Source: Voacanga thouarsii
Lineage: Eukaryota > Streptophyta > Magnoliopsida > Gentianales > Apocynaceae
Length of the DNA: 64,000 bases
Reading direction: 5' to 3'
Assembly: GCA_026120185.1 (NCBI GenBank)
Contig: JANUWF010002342.1
Location: 4,712,501-4,776,500, forward strand
Positions 48,859 through 59,189 of this stretch are shown here, one piece after another. A model generated the notes under the pieces. The model was not told where the DNA came from, ran no database searches, and saw only the letters and a list, made by a program, of their open reading frames with translations. How positions within the stretch are numbered: position 1 is the stretch's first letter; every line of letters starts with the position of its first letter. The translations under genes and the position numbers were made by a program.

Positions 48859-49305
48859 TGTTGTGGTCAAAATAAGGAACCGATGTAAACGGGGATCGAC
48901 TTCTTTTCCGATAAACACAAACGATCCGATTTGGTGAAACAAAAAATGATATCAGATCTCTTTTGAATCAGGGACTGGATTCCTTGAACTTACTATAGAA
49001 AGGGTTCAAGAAAGTCAGCTGAAAATGCTCAACGGAAAGACTTTTCTAGGGCAAAAGACTGATACTTATATTAACTTGCTAAGAAAAAAATGTCTAACAC
49101 TTGAAAGAAGAACAACAAGCTGTAAGGAAAGATTAGAAAGAAAATTGTAAAGGAAAACTATAACAAAACGGTAAGAAAGCTGTAAGAAATTGAAATCCTA
49201 GACTAAAAAGCTATAAATGATGACAAAGTATAAGAAATTGAATTTGAATGTTGTTGGTTGATGGTGTATGATGTCTTGGTTCTGGGCGATGCTCCCAATG
49301 GTAAC
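48859..49305 (-). repeat. 3' LTR of the Tat-type element, shortened
   Basis: Matches 58509-58935 from TGTTGTGGTC to GATGCTCCCA, then departs. About 240 bases of LTR (the U3 start on the minus strand) and any polypurine tract are missing. The break lies at GCTCCCA, a heptamer that also occurs twice in the complete LTR (58926-58932 and 58994-59000). Confidence 0.8.
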
Positions 49306-49324
49306 CCCTACCAATAAAAGCATT

Positions 49325-52262
49325 ATGTCCCCCGTCCAAGCCGATACTAACCTGTTTGCCTTGGGCCCACGTCTCTTGCCTGCAAAAGTTACCGCTGAAC
49401 ACCTGTGGTTTGTTCTCCCTACCGATTTTACTTTCCCTCTGCAACAGGATACTTTCACAACCACCAATCTTCCTTCCTCTTTTCGTCATTGGCCCTGCAA
49501 ACTCAAGAACTATAGAGAATGGCGGGACCGCTGCTATGCCCGATTTGGGGCCATCTGGGCGCAATGGGAAATTTCGGACGCCAGCATGATGACCGACTTC
49601 GAGATAGCGTTTGACCGTAACCTGTTCGCCGCCGTTCTTCCCTTTTGGTCCTCGGCAATAAATGGCTTCATTTTTCCACACGGGATGTTTTCCCCTACCA
49701 TTCTTGACATCTGCACCATCCTCGGCTTCTGATGTGATGGCGATGAGATTCCGAGGCTCCATGATGAAGAAAGTTTACCAGCCGTTGAGGCTCACCTGGA
49801 CAAGGACTCTTCTTCATATGGCAACTTCATCAACGCTCAAAGAGGAGTGGAGGCTACTCCTTCCAACCAAGAACAAGCGGCCTTCCTATGGCTTTGGTTA
49901 TGTAAATATATTATCTATTCCCACTCTGCTGGCGTCAGCAACGAGTACCGATATTATGTATCGACACTCTTACGGAACAAAAAACGCTGTGACCTGGCCT
50001 CGTTGGTCCTCGCATTGGTCTATCGCACCATTAATCAGCTAATGATTGCCCTTGCCGCTAGGGAAGATCCGACCAATCTCGGGGGCCCGCTATGGATTGC
50101 CCAACTCTGGCTGTACCAATATCTGCCCAACTTTAGCGTTACTCGAATCACAGGAACCCAGATGGACCCTTCCGGTCGAGCAATAGGTTATCGACTGCTT
50201 CGGGTCCCTATAAACACTGCTTCTGCCGAAATCATCGTCTCGTATCTTTACCAACGTCGAGACTTCCATGTTGCTATTTTATTTCCGTATGAGGCTCGCC
50301 AAGAAGGCCCCCTCTTGTTAAAAGGCTTGTCGGAAAGCCCCGAAGCAACACAAGAAACTCTATGGGCCCGAATTCTGTGTTCTCAAGAGATTCTTCTGGG
50401 GGCCAAGCCTAGAGCTCGGAGTGCTAAGACCTCTTGTGAGAGGTACAACCCCCACTGCTTCTCTCGCCAACTTGGGCTAATACAAGACATCCCTACAGAT
50501 CTGGGGCACGTTTCTTCTTTTTCCGTGAAGCCGGTGCTATTGGCTGAGGACGTACAAACCTTAACCGAAAGCACCCAGGCCATCCTGAGGTCTTTTGAAT
50601 TTAAATCCTTCCAAGTGGTATTGGAGACTTCTCCGAACTTCAATTCCTGGTGGAGGCTACTGAGTGGGACCCTGTTCTCTACCCCCATAGGCATTTGGCT
50701 TCTGCGAATTCCCGGGCCAACCACTTCTTTGCCTGAACCATCATCTGCTAAGAAAGGAAAACAGGTAAAATATCCTATAAGTCCTATAATAATGTTGGCC
50801 TTACGTACTCCCTTGGTGCAGAAAATTATTGTTACTGCTCCCGCTGTCTCGGAGGAGGAGGAAGAAGAGGTCAAGGTTCCATCCCTACTCCGTCGATCAA
50901 AGAGGAAACATGAAACACTGACTCCCCCTGCTTCCAAGGTTTACTTCTATCCCTTCTAGTTTTGCTCGGCTTCCCTAATGCTCAATCTCTGTCTAACTAT
51001 CAGCATAATCTTTTCTGCAGAAGCGCAAACAAGGGGTAGGTCATCCTATTATCATTGACACTTCTTCTGATTTAGAGGAAGACATTCCGCTCCGATTTCT
51101 AGTAGAAAGGGCCACTGACAAAACTGTTTTCCCAGCGATAGACACCCCGTCGACGGAGGCTACTGCTCCTTTTCCGATAGCTGACATATCGGTTCTCCCA
51201 GTGGCAGACACCCCATCAGCTGAGGTACCGATTCCAAAAAGTCCATCCTTTGCCCCACCAAGGCCTGAAACAGAACCAGTGGCCGCTGTCATCGAAACAC
51301 CTCCACCTCTCCCCAGCCAAGGAACTGCAAAGGTTGCTACTCCTCTGCCGCTAACGTTAGCCTCGGCGCTAGACTTTCTTGATGGCCTCATTGGGGCTTC
51401 CCTGCCTGCTAAGAAGTCCACCCTCGACAACGTGAGTCGTGCCCTTCTGCGAATTGTGCAATCAGCCGACCTGGACATGCCCCATACGCTCCGGGACTTG
51501 GCAACTGGGTGCCTGGGGCAAATGCGCTTCACTGGTTGCTTCCTTTTTGACACGCAGCGTCATTGAGATGAAGTTTATGACCAGTTAGAGCTTCTAAAAC
51601 TGCATCGAGAAAATGCAACGTTTGTTGAAAAAGATCGCCGGGCATCAATGGACCATCTTACACTTCTGCGAGCCGACATTGCGAAGGGAATAGGGAAGAT
51701 TGAATGGCTGGACCATCAGTTAACAAAACTCCAGGAAGAACTTGCCTCTGAGAAAAAGGCCTTGGAACAGCGGCTTGAATCAGAGAAAGGGCTCCAGGAA
51801 ACAGTCAAAGCCATTGACAACTCCCTTCTTAAACATAATGACGAACGGCTAATGTTGGAGGCGAAAGAGGAATTGCTCGAAGCTGAACTATCAAACTCAA
51901 CCATCCTTCTGAATGAGATGAAGTCTGGATGGGACCGCTTTGTGGCCGAGCTGAACAGGGTTCTACATCCTTCAACTAATGACGAAGCAGGTCCGTCCGA
52001 AACTCAAACTGAATAAACTACCATTTCGATGGCCAAAACAGGGGTTCCAAAGATATCTGCTGACGAGTTGGCCCTGCCCCCCGAGAGAGGAACAGAAGCT
52101 GAGGTTGAGATGGCTGGAACAGAGCTTCCAATTCCTGATCCGCAGCCAACGGAAACTACCATGATGGCTAGCCAAGCGTCCGAATCAGAAGACCCTAATC
52201 GGCTATCGATTATTCCTTATCGGCCAATGCTGTTGCCCAACGTCCCTTCTGATGATAGTTGA
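49325..52262 (+). pseudogene. Antisense PMD-domain gene carried by the Ty3 element
   Basis: Exon 1 is 49325-50938, the intron 50939-51020 (GT...TTTTCTGCAG) and exon 2 51021-52262; the joined frame is continuous apart from TGA at 49730, TGA at 51564 and TAA at 52014. Exon 1 is a plant mobile domain (PMD, aminotransferase-like family PF10536): WRDRCYARFGAIWAQWEISD, PTILDICTILGF, GDEIPRLHDEE, EQAAFLWLWLCKYIIYSHSA, GPLWIAQLWLYQYLPN. Then come an acidic patch (SEEEEEEVK), a basic stretch (RRSKRKHE), a Pro/Thr-rich linker and a long predicted coiled coil (about 51580-51950). PMD genes occur as host genes and inside transposable elements; their biochemical role is not established. Stop 52014 may be the true end, with 52029-52262 as a read-on. 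The start is the first ATG after the truncated LTR; an upstream ATG (49268) lies within the LTR. Without the stops the protein would be about 900 residues. Confidence 0.75.
50939..51020 (+). other. Intron of the antisense PMD gene
   Basis: 82 bases, bounded by CCAAG|GTTTAC and TTTTCTGCAG|AAGCGC, with a pyrimidine-rich 3' part. Removing it keeps the frame (PPASK joined to KRKQG); reading through it meets a TAG in 18 bases (at 50957). Confidence 0.75.
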
Positions 52263-52263
52263 T

Positions 52264-52377
52264 TTCTTTTGTAATGACGTTTATGGCTATCTGGTCGGCC
52301 TCTTGTGATCAGTTCAATATATCAAAACAAAACTTTCTGCTCAATAAGATTTTCTCTCTCTCTTTTTTTTTTTTTTT
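52264..52377. other. Spacer between antisense gene and integrase end
   Basis: About 115 bases between the tails of the two convergent genes, with a run of 15 T at about 52364-52379 next to a CT-rich stretch. A terminator or polyadenylation role is possible but not shown. Confidence 0.35.
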
Positions 52378-53520
52378 TTACTCTCTAGTCCCCTCCCAGA
52401 ATGCCGAATAATACCTTTTTAAGAACTTACCGTTAATTGCTTTACCTGCTTCCTTTCCGTCGGGTGACATTAGGTGATAAGCTCCTCCATAAAAAACTTG
52501 CATTACTAAGAATGGACCTTCCCAAGATGCGGACCACTTGCCATACCTCGGATCTTTTAGTGCAATGGGGAGAATCGTCTTCCATACCATGTCTCCTTCT
52601 TGAAAACTTCTTTCACGGACTTTCCGATTGTACGCCCTTGCTACCTTCTCCTTGTGTTGTTTTATATTCTCCAGGGTAACCCAATGGTCCATCTCAACTT
52701 AATCTAAGTTCAGGGCTAAAGCTGTCTGATAATCTTCAGTCGTCAGACCATGTTGGTGGGCTATCCGGGCTGATTGCAATGATATCTCAACAGGCAACAC
52801 AGCATCCTGCCCATAAATTGGTCTGAACGGGGTAAAGCCAGTAGCAGTTTTAGCAGCATTCCGATGGGCCCATAACACTTCTTGTAGCGTCTCGTGCCAT
52901 CTTCTTGGATTGCCTTCTACTGCCTTATGGATCATGCCGATTAAGGTTTTGTTCGTTGTCTCTGCTTGTCCGTTTGCCTGTGCATAATAAGGAGAAGAGT
53001 GAAGCAACTTAACTTTAAACTATGTTAGGAACTTACGTACCTGGTCCCATGTAAACACCGTTCCTTGATCCGTTGTTATTATCTCTGGGATTCCAAATCG
53101 GAATAGAATATTTTGTTGGAGAAAGTTGATGACTGTTGTTTGTGTTACTTTAGTCAATAGTTGCGCTTTTACCCACTTGGTAAAATAATTCGTTGCCACC
53201 AATATGAATGTGTGCCTTTTTGCTAAAGGTGGATAAATCTTTCCGATAATGTCCAGGGCCCATCCACGGAAAGGCCATGGTTTAATGATCGGGTATAATT
53301 CCGTGGAAGAAGTGTGCAACAAAAGGCCATGCTTTTGGCAAGCCTCACAGCCAACCGCATAAGCATTACAATCCATAGTTATTGATGGCCAAAAGAAACC
53401 ATGACGTTGAAGCGTCCATTTCAATTTCGAGCCCGCTTGATGTGCTCCACATAAGCCTTCGTGCACCTCTGCCATAGCTCGCAAGGCTTCTTCCTTAGAG
53501 AGACACTTTAAAAGAACTCT
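52378..53520 (-). pseudogene. Integrase of the Tat-type element
   Basis: The minus frame 53484-52378 is continuous apart from two stops (about 53010 and 52695). The HHCC zinc-binding region is present (HEGLCGAHQAGSK, CNAYAVGCEACQKHG). The catalytic Asp, Asp and Glu are seen in WALDIIGKIYPPL, IITTDQGTVF and NGQAETTNKTL. A C-terminal segment reads WEGPFLVMQVFYGGAYHLMS. The enzyme would insert the cDNA into host DNA. It has no chromodomain, consistent with a Tat rather than a chromovirus lineage. Stops make it non-functional as it stands. Confidence 0.88.
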
Positions 53521-53524
53521 GTTG

Positions 53525-54600
53525 TGACTTGTCAGAACAAATCATTGCCTATCAACATAAAGCTGAGGGCCTTTCGTTTCACATCGCGAGACGCTTGTCC
53601 AGTCGGGTTTCTTAAATAAGTGACAATCTCTTGTCGCCAATCCTTCTGATACTCTGTCTCCACTAGCTGTTGGCACATTACTGCTTTCCTAAAACCTGAA
53701 GCTAATTGAGCTAAATCATTAGCATTTTGATTTTCCGATCTGGGAACATGAGTTAGAATGACCTCCTGAAAATACTGAAGTAACCCATTTATCTCTTGTA
53801 GCCTATCCGACAGAAACGGGTTAGCACATTTATAATTTCCTAATACTTGCCGGATGACCACTTGAGAATTTCCAACAATTCTGACTACTCTAGCCTCCAG
53901 TGCTTTCAAAATCCATAATCCTAACAAAAGGGCGTCATATTCCGCCTGATTATTAGTTGTCCCCCTCTTTAACTCAAAGTGGACCTTACCCTGCTGTCCA
54001 TTCGGAGATTCAATAACCAGACCAATACCAGCCTTCTGTTGGGTACTTGAGCCATCAAATTGTAAAACCCATGGCTTCAAAGAAACGTACCTCTGTGGCT
54101 TGCTTCCATCCGTTTGCGGTATCTCCAGAGAAGGATGTTCAACTAAAAAAACTACAATAGCATGTCCTTTTACAGCCCTCAGTGGCACATAAGTTAGAGA
54201 AAAAAGCATGTAATTTGACCGCCCATTTCATAAGCCGCCCACTCAGTAAAGGGCGATTCAACAAGAGTTTGATTAAATCTACCTTACATAAGATATGTAC
54301 TTCCCTAAATAACAAGTAATGCTCCAACTTTATGCATGCATAGTGGAGAGATAAGCATAGCTTTTCAATAGGGGTGTACCTGGTCTCCGTATTCGATAGA
54401 TTCCGACTAAGGTAGTATACTTCTCTTTCTATCCCTCGTTGGTCATCCTAAGCCAATAAACTGCCGATAGATCTTTCCACAGCTAAGATATATAACTTCA
54501 TGGGAGACTGGTTATGAGGAGGAGCTAACACCGGTGGATGCGATAAAGCTACCTTTATTTGATCAAACGCTATCTGATGCTCAGGCTGCCAGATAAATTC
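53525..54600 (-). pseudogene. Double RNase H region (RNH and aRNH) of the Tat-type element
   Basis: The first RNase H is damaged (54600-54210: EVYYLSRNLSNTETRYTPIE, LEHYLLFREVHILCKVDL, with a TAG and a frame slip near 54200). The second, archaeal-type RNase H is open at 53532-54209: WVLQFDGSSTQQKAGIGLVI with the first catalytic Asp, NNQAEYDALLLGLWIL with Glu, and ENQNANDLAQLASG with the last Asp. The third catalytic position reads IVGNSQVV, Asn in place of the usual Asp, so this copy's second RNase H should be inactive even where open. A GAT-to-AAT change (G-to-A) explains it. Dual RNase H is typical for Tat/Ogre elements. Confidence 0.8.
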
Positions 54601-55698
54601 TTAAGATAACTTTAATCGTAACAGAGAAGAAAATACCTTCTGTTTACTTGCGGCGTTTGCCAAAAAACGCCGTAAAAAATTGATCTTCCCCAAGAAACTT
54701 TGTAGCTCCTTTTTCATCTGGGGCGGTGTCGCTTGTAGAATATCCCGGGCCTTATTTTGATCTACCTCAATCCCCCTCTGATGTACTAAAAATCCAAGAA
54801 AATTCCCGGCCGTAACTCCAAAGGCACACTTAGCCGGATTGATCTTCAAACGGTGCTGACGCATCCGGAGGAACGCTTGTTCCAAATCTACTAAGTGTTG
54901 TAGGAACACGAGGGATTTTACGACCAAATCATCTATGTAGACCTCCATGGTGCTGTCGATAAGATCGTGGAAGATGAGGTTCATGGCCCGCTGAAAAGTG
55001 GCCCTAGCGTTCTTCAAACCAAATGGCATGACCACCCATTCGAATAAGCCGATAGATCCCAGGCAACGGAACGCCGTTTTGTGTGTATCTTCTTCAGCTA
55101 TGAATATCTGGTTATACCCTGAGTAACCATCCATGAAGCTTAAAAACTGGTTACCCGCAGCAAAATCCACTAACATATCTGCCATTGAAATAGCATACTC
55201 ATCCTTCGGAGTGACCAGATTCACGTTTCTGAAGTCTATGCAGACACGAAGTTGACCGTTCTTCTTAATAACCGGAACGATGTTAGATATCCACTCTGCA
55301 TATCGGCATGTACGGATAAACCCATATCGAAGTAACCTTTCTACCTCTTCCTTGATCCTGGGTAGCAATGTAGGATTAAAACGTCTTGCCGATTGTTTAT
55401 GGAGTTTAAATCCTTCTTTGACAGGTAGGCGATGTTCCACAATACTACGGTCCAAACCTGGCATCTCGTGATAGTCCCATGCAAAGCAATCCTTGTACCT
55501 ACGGATTAGACAGGTTAACTTATCTCTTTGCTCAATAATCAAATGTAAACGTACCTTGGTTGTTCTGTTCTCCCCCGCTTCTCCTATGTTTACTTCCGTT
55601 AACGGGTCTTGAGCAACGAAGCCAGAAGCTCGTCGGACCTCTGAATCTTCTGGTGGTAGGCCGTTTAGTTCCTCAGTGGTGATCAAGTTATGGGCCAT
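54601..55698 (-). pseudogene. Reverse transcriptase of the Tat-type element (open segment)
   Basis: 365 open codons carry the RT fingers and palm in order: KEEVERLLRYGFIRTCRYAE, WISNIVPVIKKNGQLRVCID, FRNVNLVTPKDEYAISMADM, FMDGYSGYNQIFIAEEDTHK, VMPFGLKNARATFQRAMN. The catalytic box EVYIDDLVVKS follows (YIDD at 54928-54939), then the thumb/connection LGFLVHQRGIEVDQNKARDI. It ends at an in-frame TAA at 54601, before the first RNase H. The enzyme copies element RNA to DNA. This is the best preserved pol domain of the copy. Confidence 0.9.
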
Positions 55699-55699
55699 A

Positions 55700-56340
55700 G
55701 TTAGCTTGGCATATTAGCTTGGATCAAAGGTCGGATGATAAAACAGAGCCTCGTTCATGTGGATTTCGGCTGAAAACGGATTAGGATCGGTTGGGATTTG
55801 TTCTACTCGTTCTCCATCCCAGATCATCATCATCTATTGTAAAGTGGACGACACACAACGGTTTGCATGAATCCAATCTCTGCCCAATAAAACGGAATAA
55901 GCTGGCTTCGTATCAATTATAAAAAAGACCGTTTTATTGGTTTTGGACCCGACTGTGACTTCACAGGTGATAACGCCTTCTGACGCAGCGGCTTTTCAGG
56001 TGAAGTTAACCATCTGTACATTCGTAGGGGACAAATCCAGCCTATCCTTTCCCAGGTGTTTCAAGGTAGAGAAAGGCATTACATTTAAGACAGCTCCACC
56101 ATCAACAAAAATCCAAGTAAATGGTTTGTCGTTAATATGTGCTTTGATGTACAGGGGCCTGAGATAGTTAACACTTTGGTCTGTCGGAATGGGAAAGAGC
56201 ATCCCCTCTGGGGGAATTTTGACGTCAACCAACTCCACTGCAGCTCTTTCTTCCGCACGAAAATCCTCTTCCATGGATTCTTGACGAGAGGTGGCTCAGA
56301 AACTTGATGGTAAGATGATGAGCATGTTCTGGCCATGATC
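55700..56340 (-). pseudogene. Protease of the Tat-type element
   Basis: 56274-55996 reads LYIKAHINDKPFTWIFVDGG followed by AVLNVMPFSTLKHLG, the retropepsin segment with Asp-Gly-Gly. After a stop the C-terminal part reads FFIIDTKPAYSVLLGRDWIH in another frame near 55930-55870. Stops and at least one frame slip separate it from RT. Confidence 0.8.
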
Positions 56341-56463
56341 AGATACTAATTGTTCTTCCACCCAGGTATCAAATAGCTGCCTTTGTTATGCCCGCTTCCG
56401 CTGTTCTCATCTTTTTTGAGACTTTGACGGTTGGGAACAGAGGCCAGACAGAAATGTCCCTTC

Positions 56464-58504
56464 TTAGGGTACCTGCACTGTTAATTTTCCTTTTTTTCCA
56501 TGGAAATGCGCTGCAAAAGAGGGAGAAGATAAACGGGTAAAAACCGATAGTTTACCATCCAATCTTTGGAATGCTTTTCTTATACCCCCAGGCTTGTTGT
56601 TTCCTGTATGTTCTTCCTGCTTCCCAAACATTGTTTGCAGCATGTGTGCATCGGCTAACGGGAACGAATCTGTGTCTACTAAAGTCTCTTCCTTTTTATC
56701 TGCAAACTTCAATCTTCCATCTTGGATGGCCTTCTGAATGATATTTCTAAAAACAATACAACTGTTAGTACTATGCGAGAAAGAATTATGCCATTTACAG
56801 TACCGTTTTCCTTTCAACTCTTCCTGGCTTGGAATCCTGTGTCCATAAGCCAGACGAATCTGCTTATCTGCCACCAATTGGTCAAAGATTTGTTCAGCTT
56901 TTGAGACGTCAAACGAATAGGTAGGCCCTGATGCGGCAATTTCCTCCTTTCCCTTGCCAGGTTTCAACTGAGGACATGTATAGGACGCGCCCTTTTATCA
57001 GTTCTGCTGCTATTACCTCTATAGCTTGCTCCTCGTCCTCCTCATTAGTATCATCTATAACGGATATCATTGTCTGGCCATGAGAGAACTTGACGGAACG
57101 CCTCTTCTCTTTCTCCTTGATCATCTCTTCTATTCTGACAGCATGAAACAATAACCAGGATAAATCCGAGAAGTCCTGGAGTATGAGTCGTTCTTTGAGC
57201 TGCGAATGCATCCTGCTAATAGCAATTCTCGCACACTCTATTTTGGGCAACTGGGTTGTACACTTGGACTTGGCTTGCCGGAAACGTTTAATAAAATCTA
57301 CAATATCTTCTGATCCCTTTTGTTTTATTGCCAAAATATCAGCGATGGAAACTTCCGAAACTGGCTTAAAGAAACGTTGGTGAAACATTCTTTCCAGGTT
57401 AGCCCGTAAGTATACAGAATTAGGAACTAGATTGGCATACCATGTGAATGCTGCTCTTGTCAAAGACAATGAAAACAGTTGTAATTTATGTCATTCATTG
57501 TTTCCTAACTCACCGCATTTTGCTGTGAACCTTTCGATGTGCTCTATGGTGGACTTATTATCTTCACCAGAAAATGTTGAGAACTTTGGCAGTTTATAGC
57601 CTCGAGGGAGTACTGCCATGGAATCCACCCACCCAGGGTAAGGTTTTTGGTATACTAGCCGATCCCGTAATTGCCGACAGAATGTTTTCGTTATAATATC
57701 AACCGCTTGGTACGGCTGTTGAAACTGAGGTGAAGGACTTTGCATGACAGGTCGGGGACCTTGCCCTGTGGAAGGCTCAGTACTTCCGATCCCCTGCCCT
57801 GGGTTAGCCGCTGTGATTGCCAGATATAAAGGAGGGTAAGGAACAGAGTAATTTGGCTGTCCCACAACAGGTGGCATGCTTCCCCTAACAAAGGTTGGAG
57901 CTGTTTCATAAGTCGTTGGGATCGGACTTCTGCCTGGAAACATTTCTGCTGGCAATGTGTTTTGAGCCACCATTCTTGGAACGTGATTCCCCCCAGTAGC
58001 AGGGAAGGACATTTCTCTCCGCAGGAGATGCACTGAACCATGAGAAGGTGCACCATCAGCCGATGGCATGGGGTATGCAGGTGCCATGTTTGTCCCTTAT
58101 GCGGAGTAACCCGATGGCGGAGTGAAGGTTTGCATATTTTGCCTCTGTGCAAATTGTTGAAGCTCATTCTGAAGCAAAGGTCGAAAAATAGTAGCAAACT
58201 GTGGGATAAGACCCTGTAAGAGTTCGCCAGTACATTGTTCCATAATATGTCGAATAGCTGTCAATGAGGTGGACGTCGATTGAGACACCGGTGGCGGGGG
58301 CGAGGACTGACACCCTTGCTCTACAGAAGTACCCTGAGTACAATTGGTGATAGTAACCGTAGGATCAAAAACTCCCTGGAGAACATGGACTGGGGGTCGC
58401 TCGGATGAATCCGGTGCCGGCGGTTGTTGTAAATTGTTTGCCATTGATCGTCCTGACTGCAATAGCATGCGAACACTGACCTTAGGTCCCATTGGGCGTG
58501 CCAA
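56464..58504 (-). pseudogene. Gag of the Tat-type element
   Basis: The frame is open from the primer-binding site leftwards. The first plausible ATG is at 58442-58444 (MANNLQQPPAPDSS). A TAA at 58097 and a TGA at 57488 interrupt the same frame, giving the open segments 58504-58097, 58087-57491 and 57469-56909. The last has the retrotransposon gag core (LTRAAFTWYANLVPNSV, FIKRFRQAKSKCTTQLPKIE). A one-base slip near 56960 leads to the 56967-56464 segment with a zinc-finger-like YCKWHNSFSHSTNSC. Gag would form the particle; this copy cannot make it whole. Confidence 0.85.
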
Positions 58505-58505
58505 T
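58488..58505 (-). other. Primer-binding site of the Tat-type element
   Basis: On the minus strand GATTGGCACGCCCAATGGG follows two bases after the LTR end CCACAACA. TTGGCACGCCCARTGGGAC is the usual first interior sequence in this group. I do not assign the primer tRNA. Confidence 0.6.
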
Positions 58506-58508
58506 CTG

Positions 58509-59189
58509 TGTTGTGGTCAAAATAAGGAGCCGATGCAAACGGGGATCGGCTTCTTTTACGATAAACACAAACGATCCAATTTGGTGAAACAGAAAATGAT
58601 ATCAGATCTTTTTTGAATCAGGGACCAGGTTCCTTGAACTTACTATAGAAAGGGTTCAAGAAAGTCAGTTGCAAATGCTCAACGGAAGGACTTTTCTAGG
58701 GCAAAAGACTGATACTTGTATTAACTTGCTAAGGAAAAAAGGTCTAACACTTGAAAGAAGAACAGCAAGCTGTAAGGAAAGATTAGAAAGAAAACTATAA
58801 CAAAACGGTAAGAAAGCTATAAGAAATTGAAATCCTAGACTAAAAAGCTGTAAATGATGATAAAGTATAAGAAATTGAATTTGAATGTTGTTGGTTGATG
58901 GTGTATGATGTCTTGGTTCTGGGTGATGCTCCCACTTTATACTTGGTGCAATCGAACCACTAACAGATCGTGGAGTTTCTTCCGGCCGAAGAATGCTCCC
59001 AACGGTCGTGCAGGATTCTTGCGCCGAAAAATTAGGGGTTTGTTTTTCTTCTTATCGGCTTCATGATGCCGATGTTGACCATGACTGTCGGCTGCTTGAA
59101 ACGTTGACTCTATCAGCTTGTCCAAACTTATTGAATCGGCATCGGTTCAAAATAACCGTTGTATCGATTCGACAAAATTGACGTCAACA
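58509..59189 (-). repeat. 5' LTR of the Tat-type element, complete
   Basis: 681 bp, TGTTGTGG...CGTCAACA on the + strand, with TGTTG/CAACA inverted ends. It is the complete partner of the shortened LTR at 48859. Its right 240 bases, missing from the left LTR, are richer in GC and contain several CGGC/GCCG-type words. Confidence 0.88.

Larger units (their letters stand above)
48859..59189 (-). mobile_element. Tat-type Ty3/gypsy retrotransposon with antisense PMD gene
   Basis: The 5' LTR is at the right (58509-59189, minus strand TGTTGACG to CCACAACA) and a shortened 3' LTR is at the left (48859-about 49305). The flanking 5-mers are ATTTG (48854-48858) and ATTTA (59190-59194), a target duplication with one change. 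The pre-insertion sequence can be read in the left duplication copy (AAATTATTTACAATAAAA). Gag-pol is on the minus strand, with several stops and frame slips. An additional gene lies on the + strand between integrase and the 3' LTR. The two LTRs differ by about twenty mostly transition changes and one short gap over the 440 bases shared, so the insertion is fairly recent compared with the copy at 1-13744. Confidence 0.88.

Noticed and set aside
49198..49762. Minus-strand open frames across the LTR joint
   Set aside because: They are shadows of the + strand PMD start region and the LTR, and match no retroelement protein.
50383..50937. Open frame of 184 codons on the minus strand
   Set aside because: It lies opposite the PMD exon and has no domain similarity. 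The + frame has the recognisable domain and splice sites. The same holds for 51041-51553 (minus).
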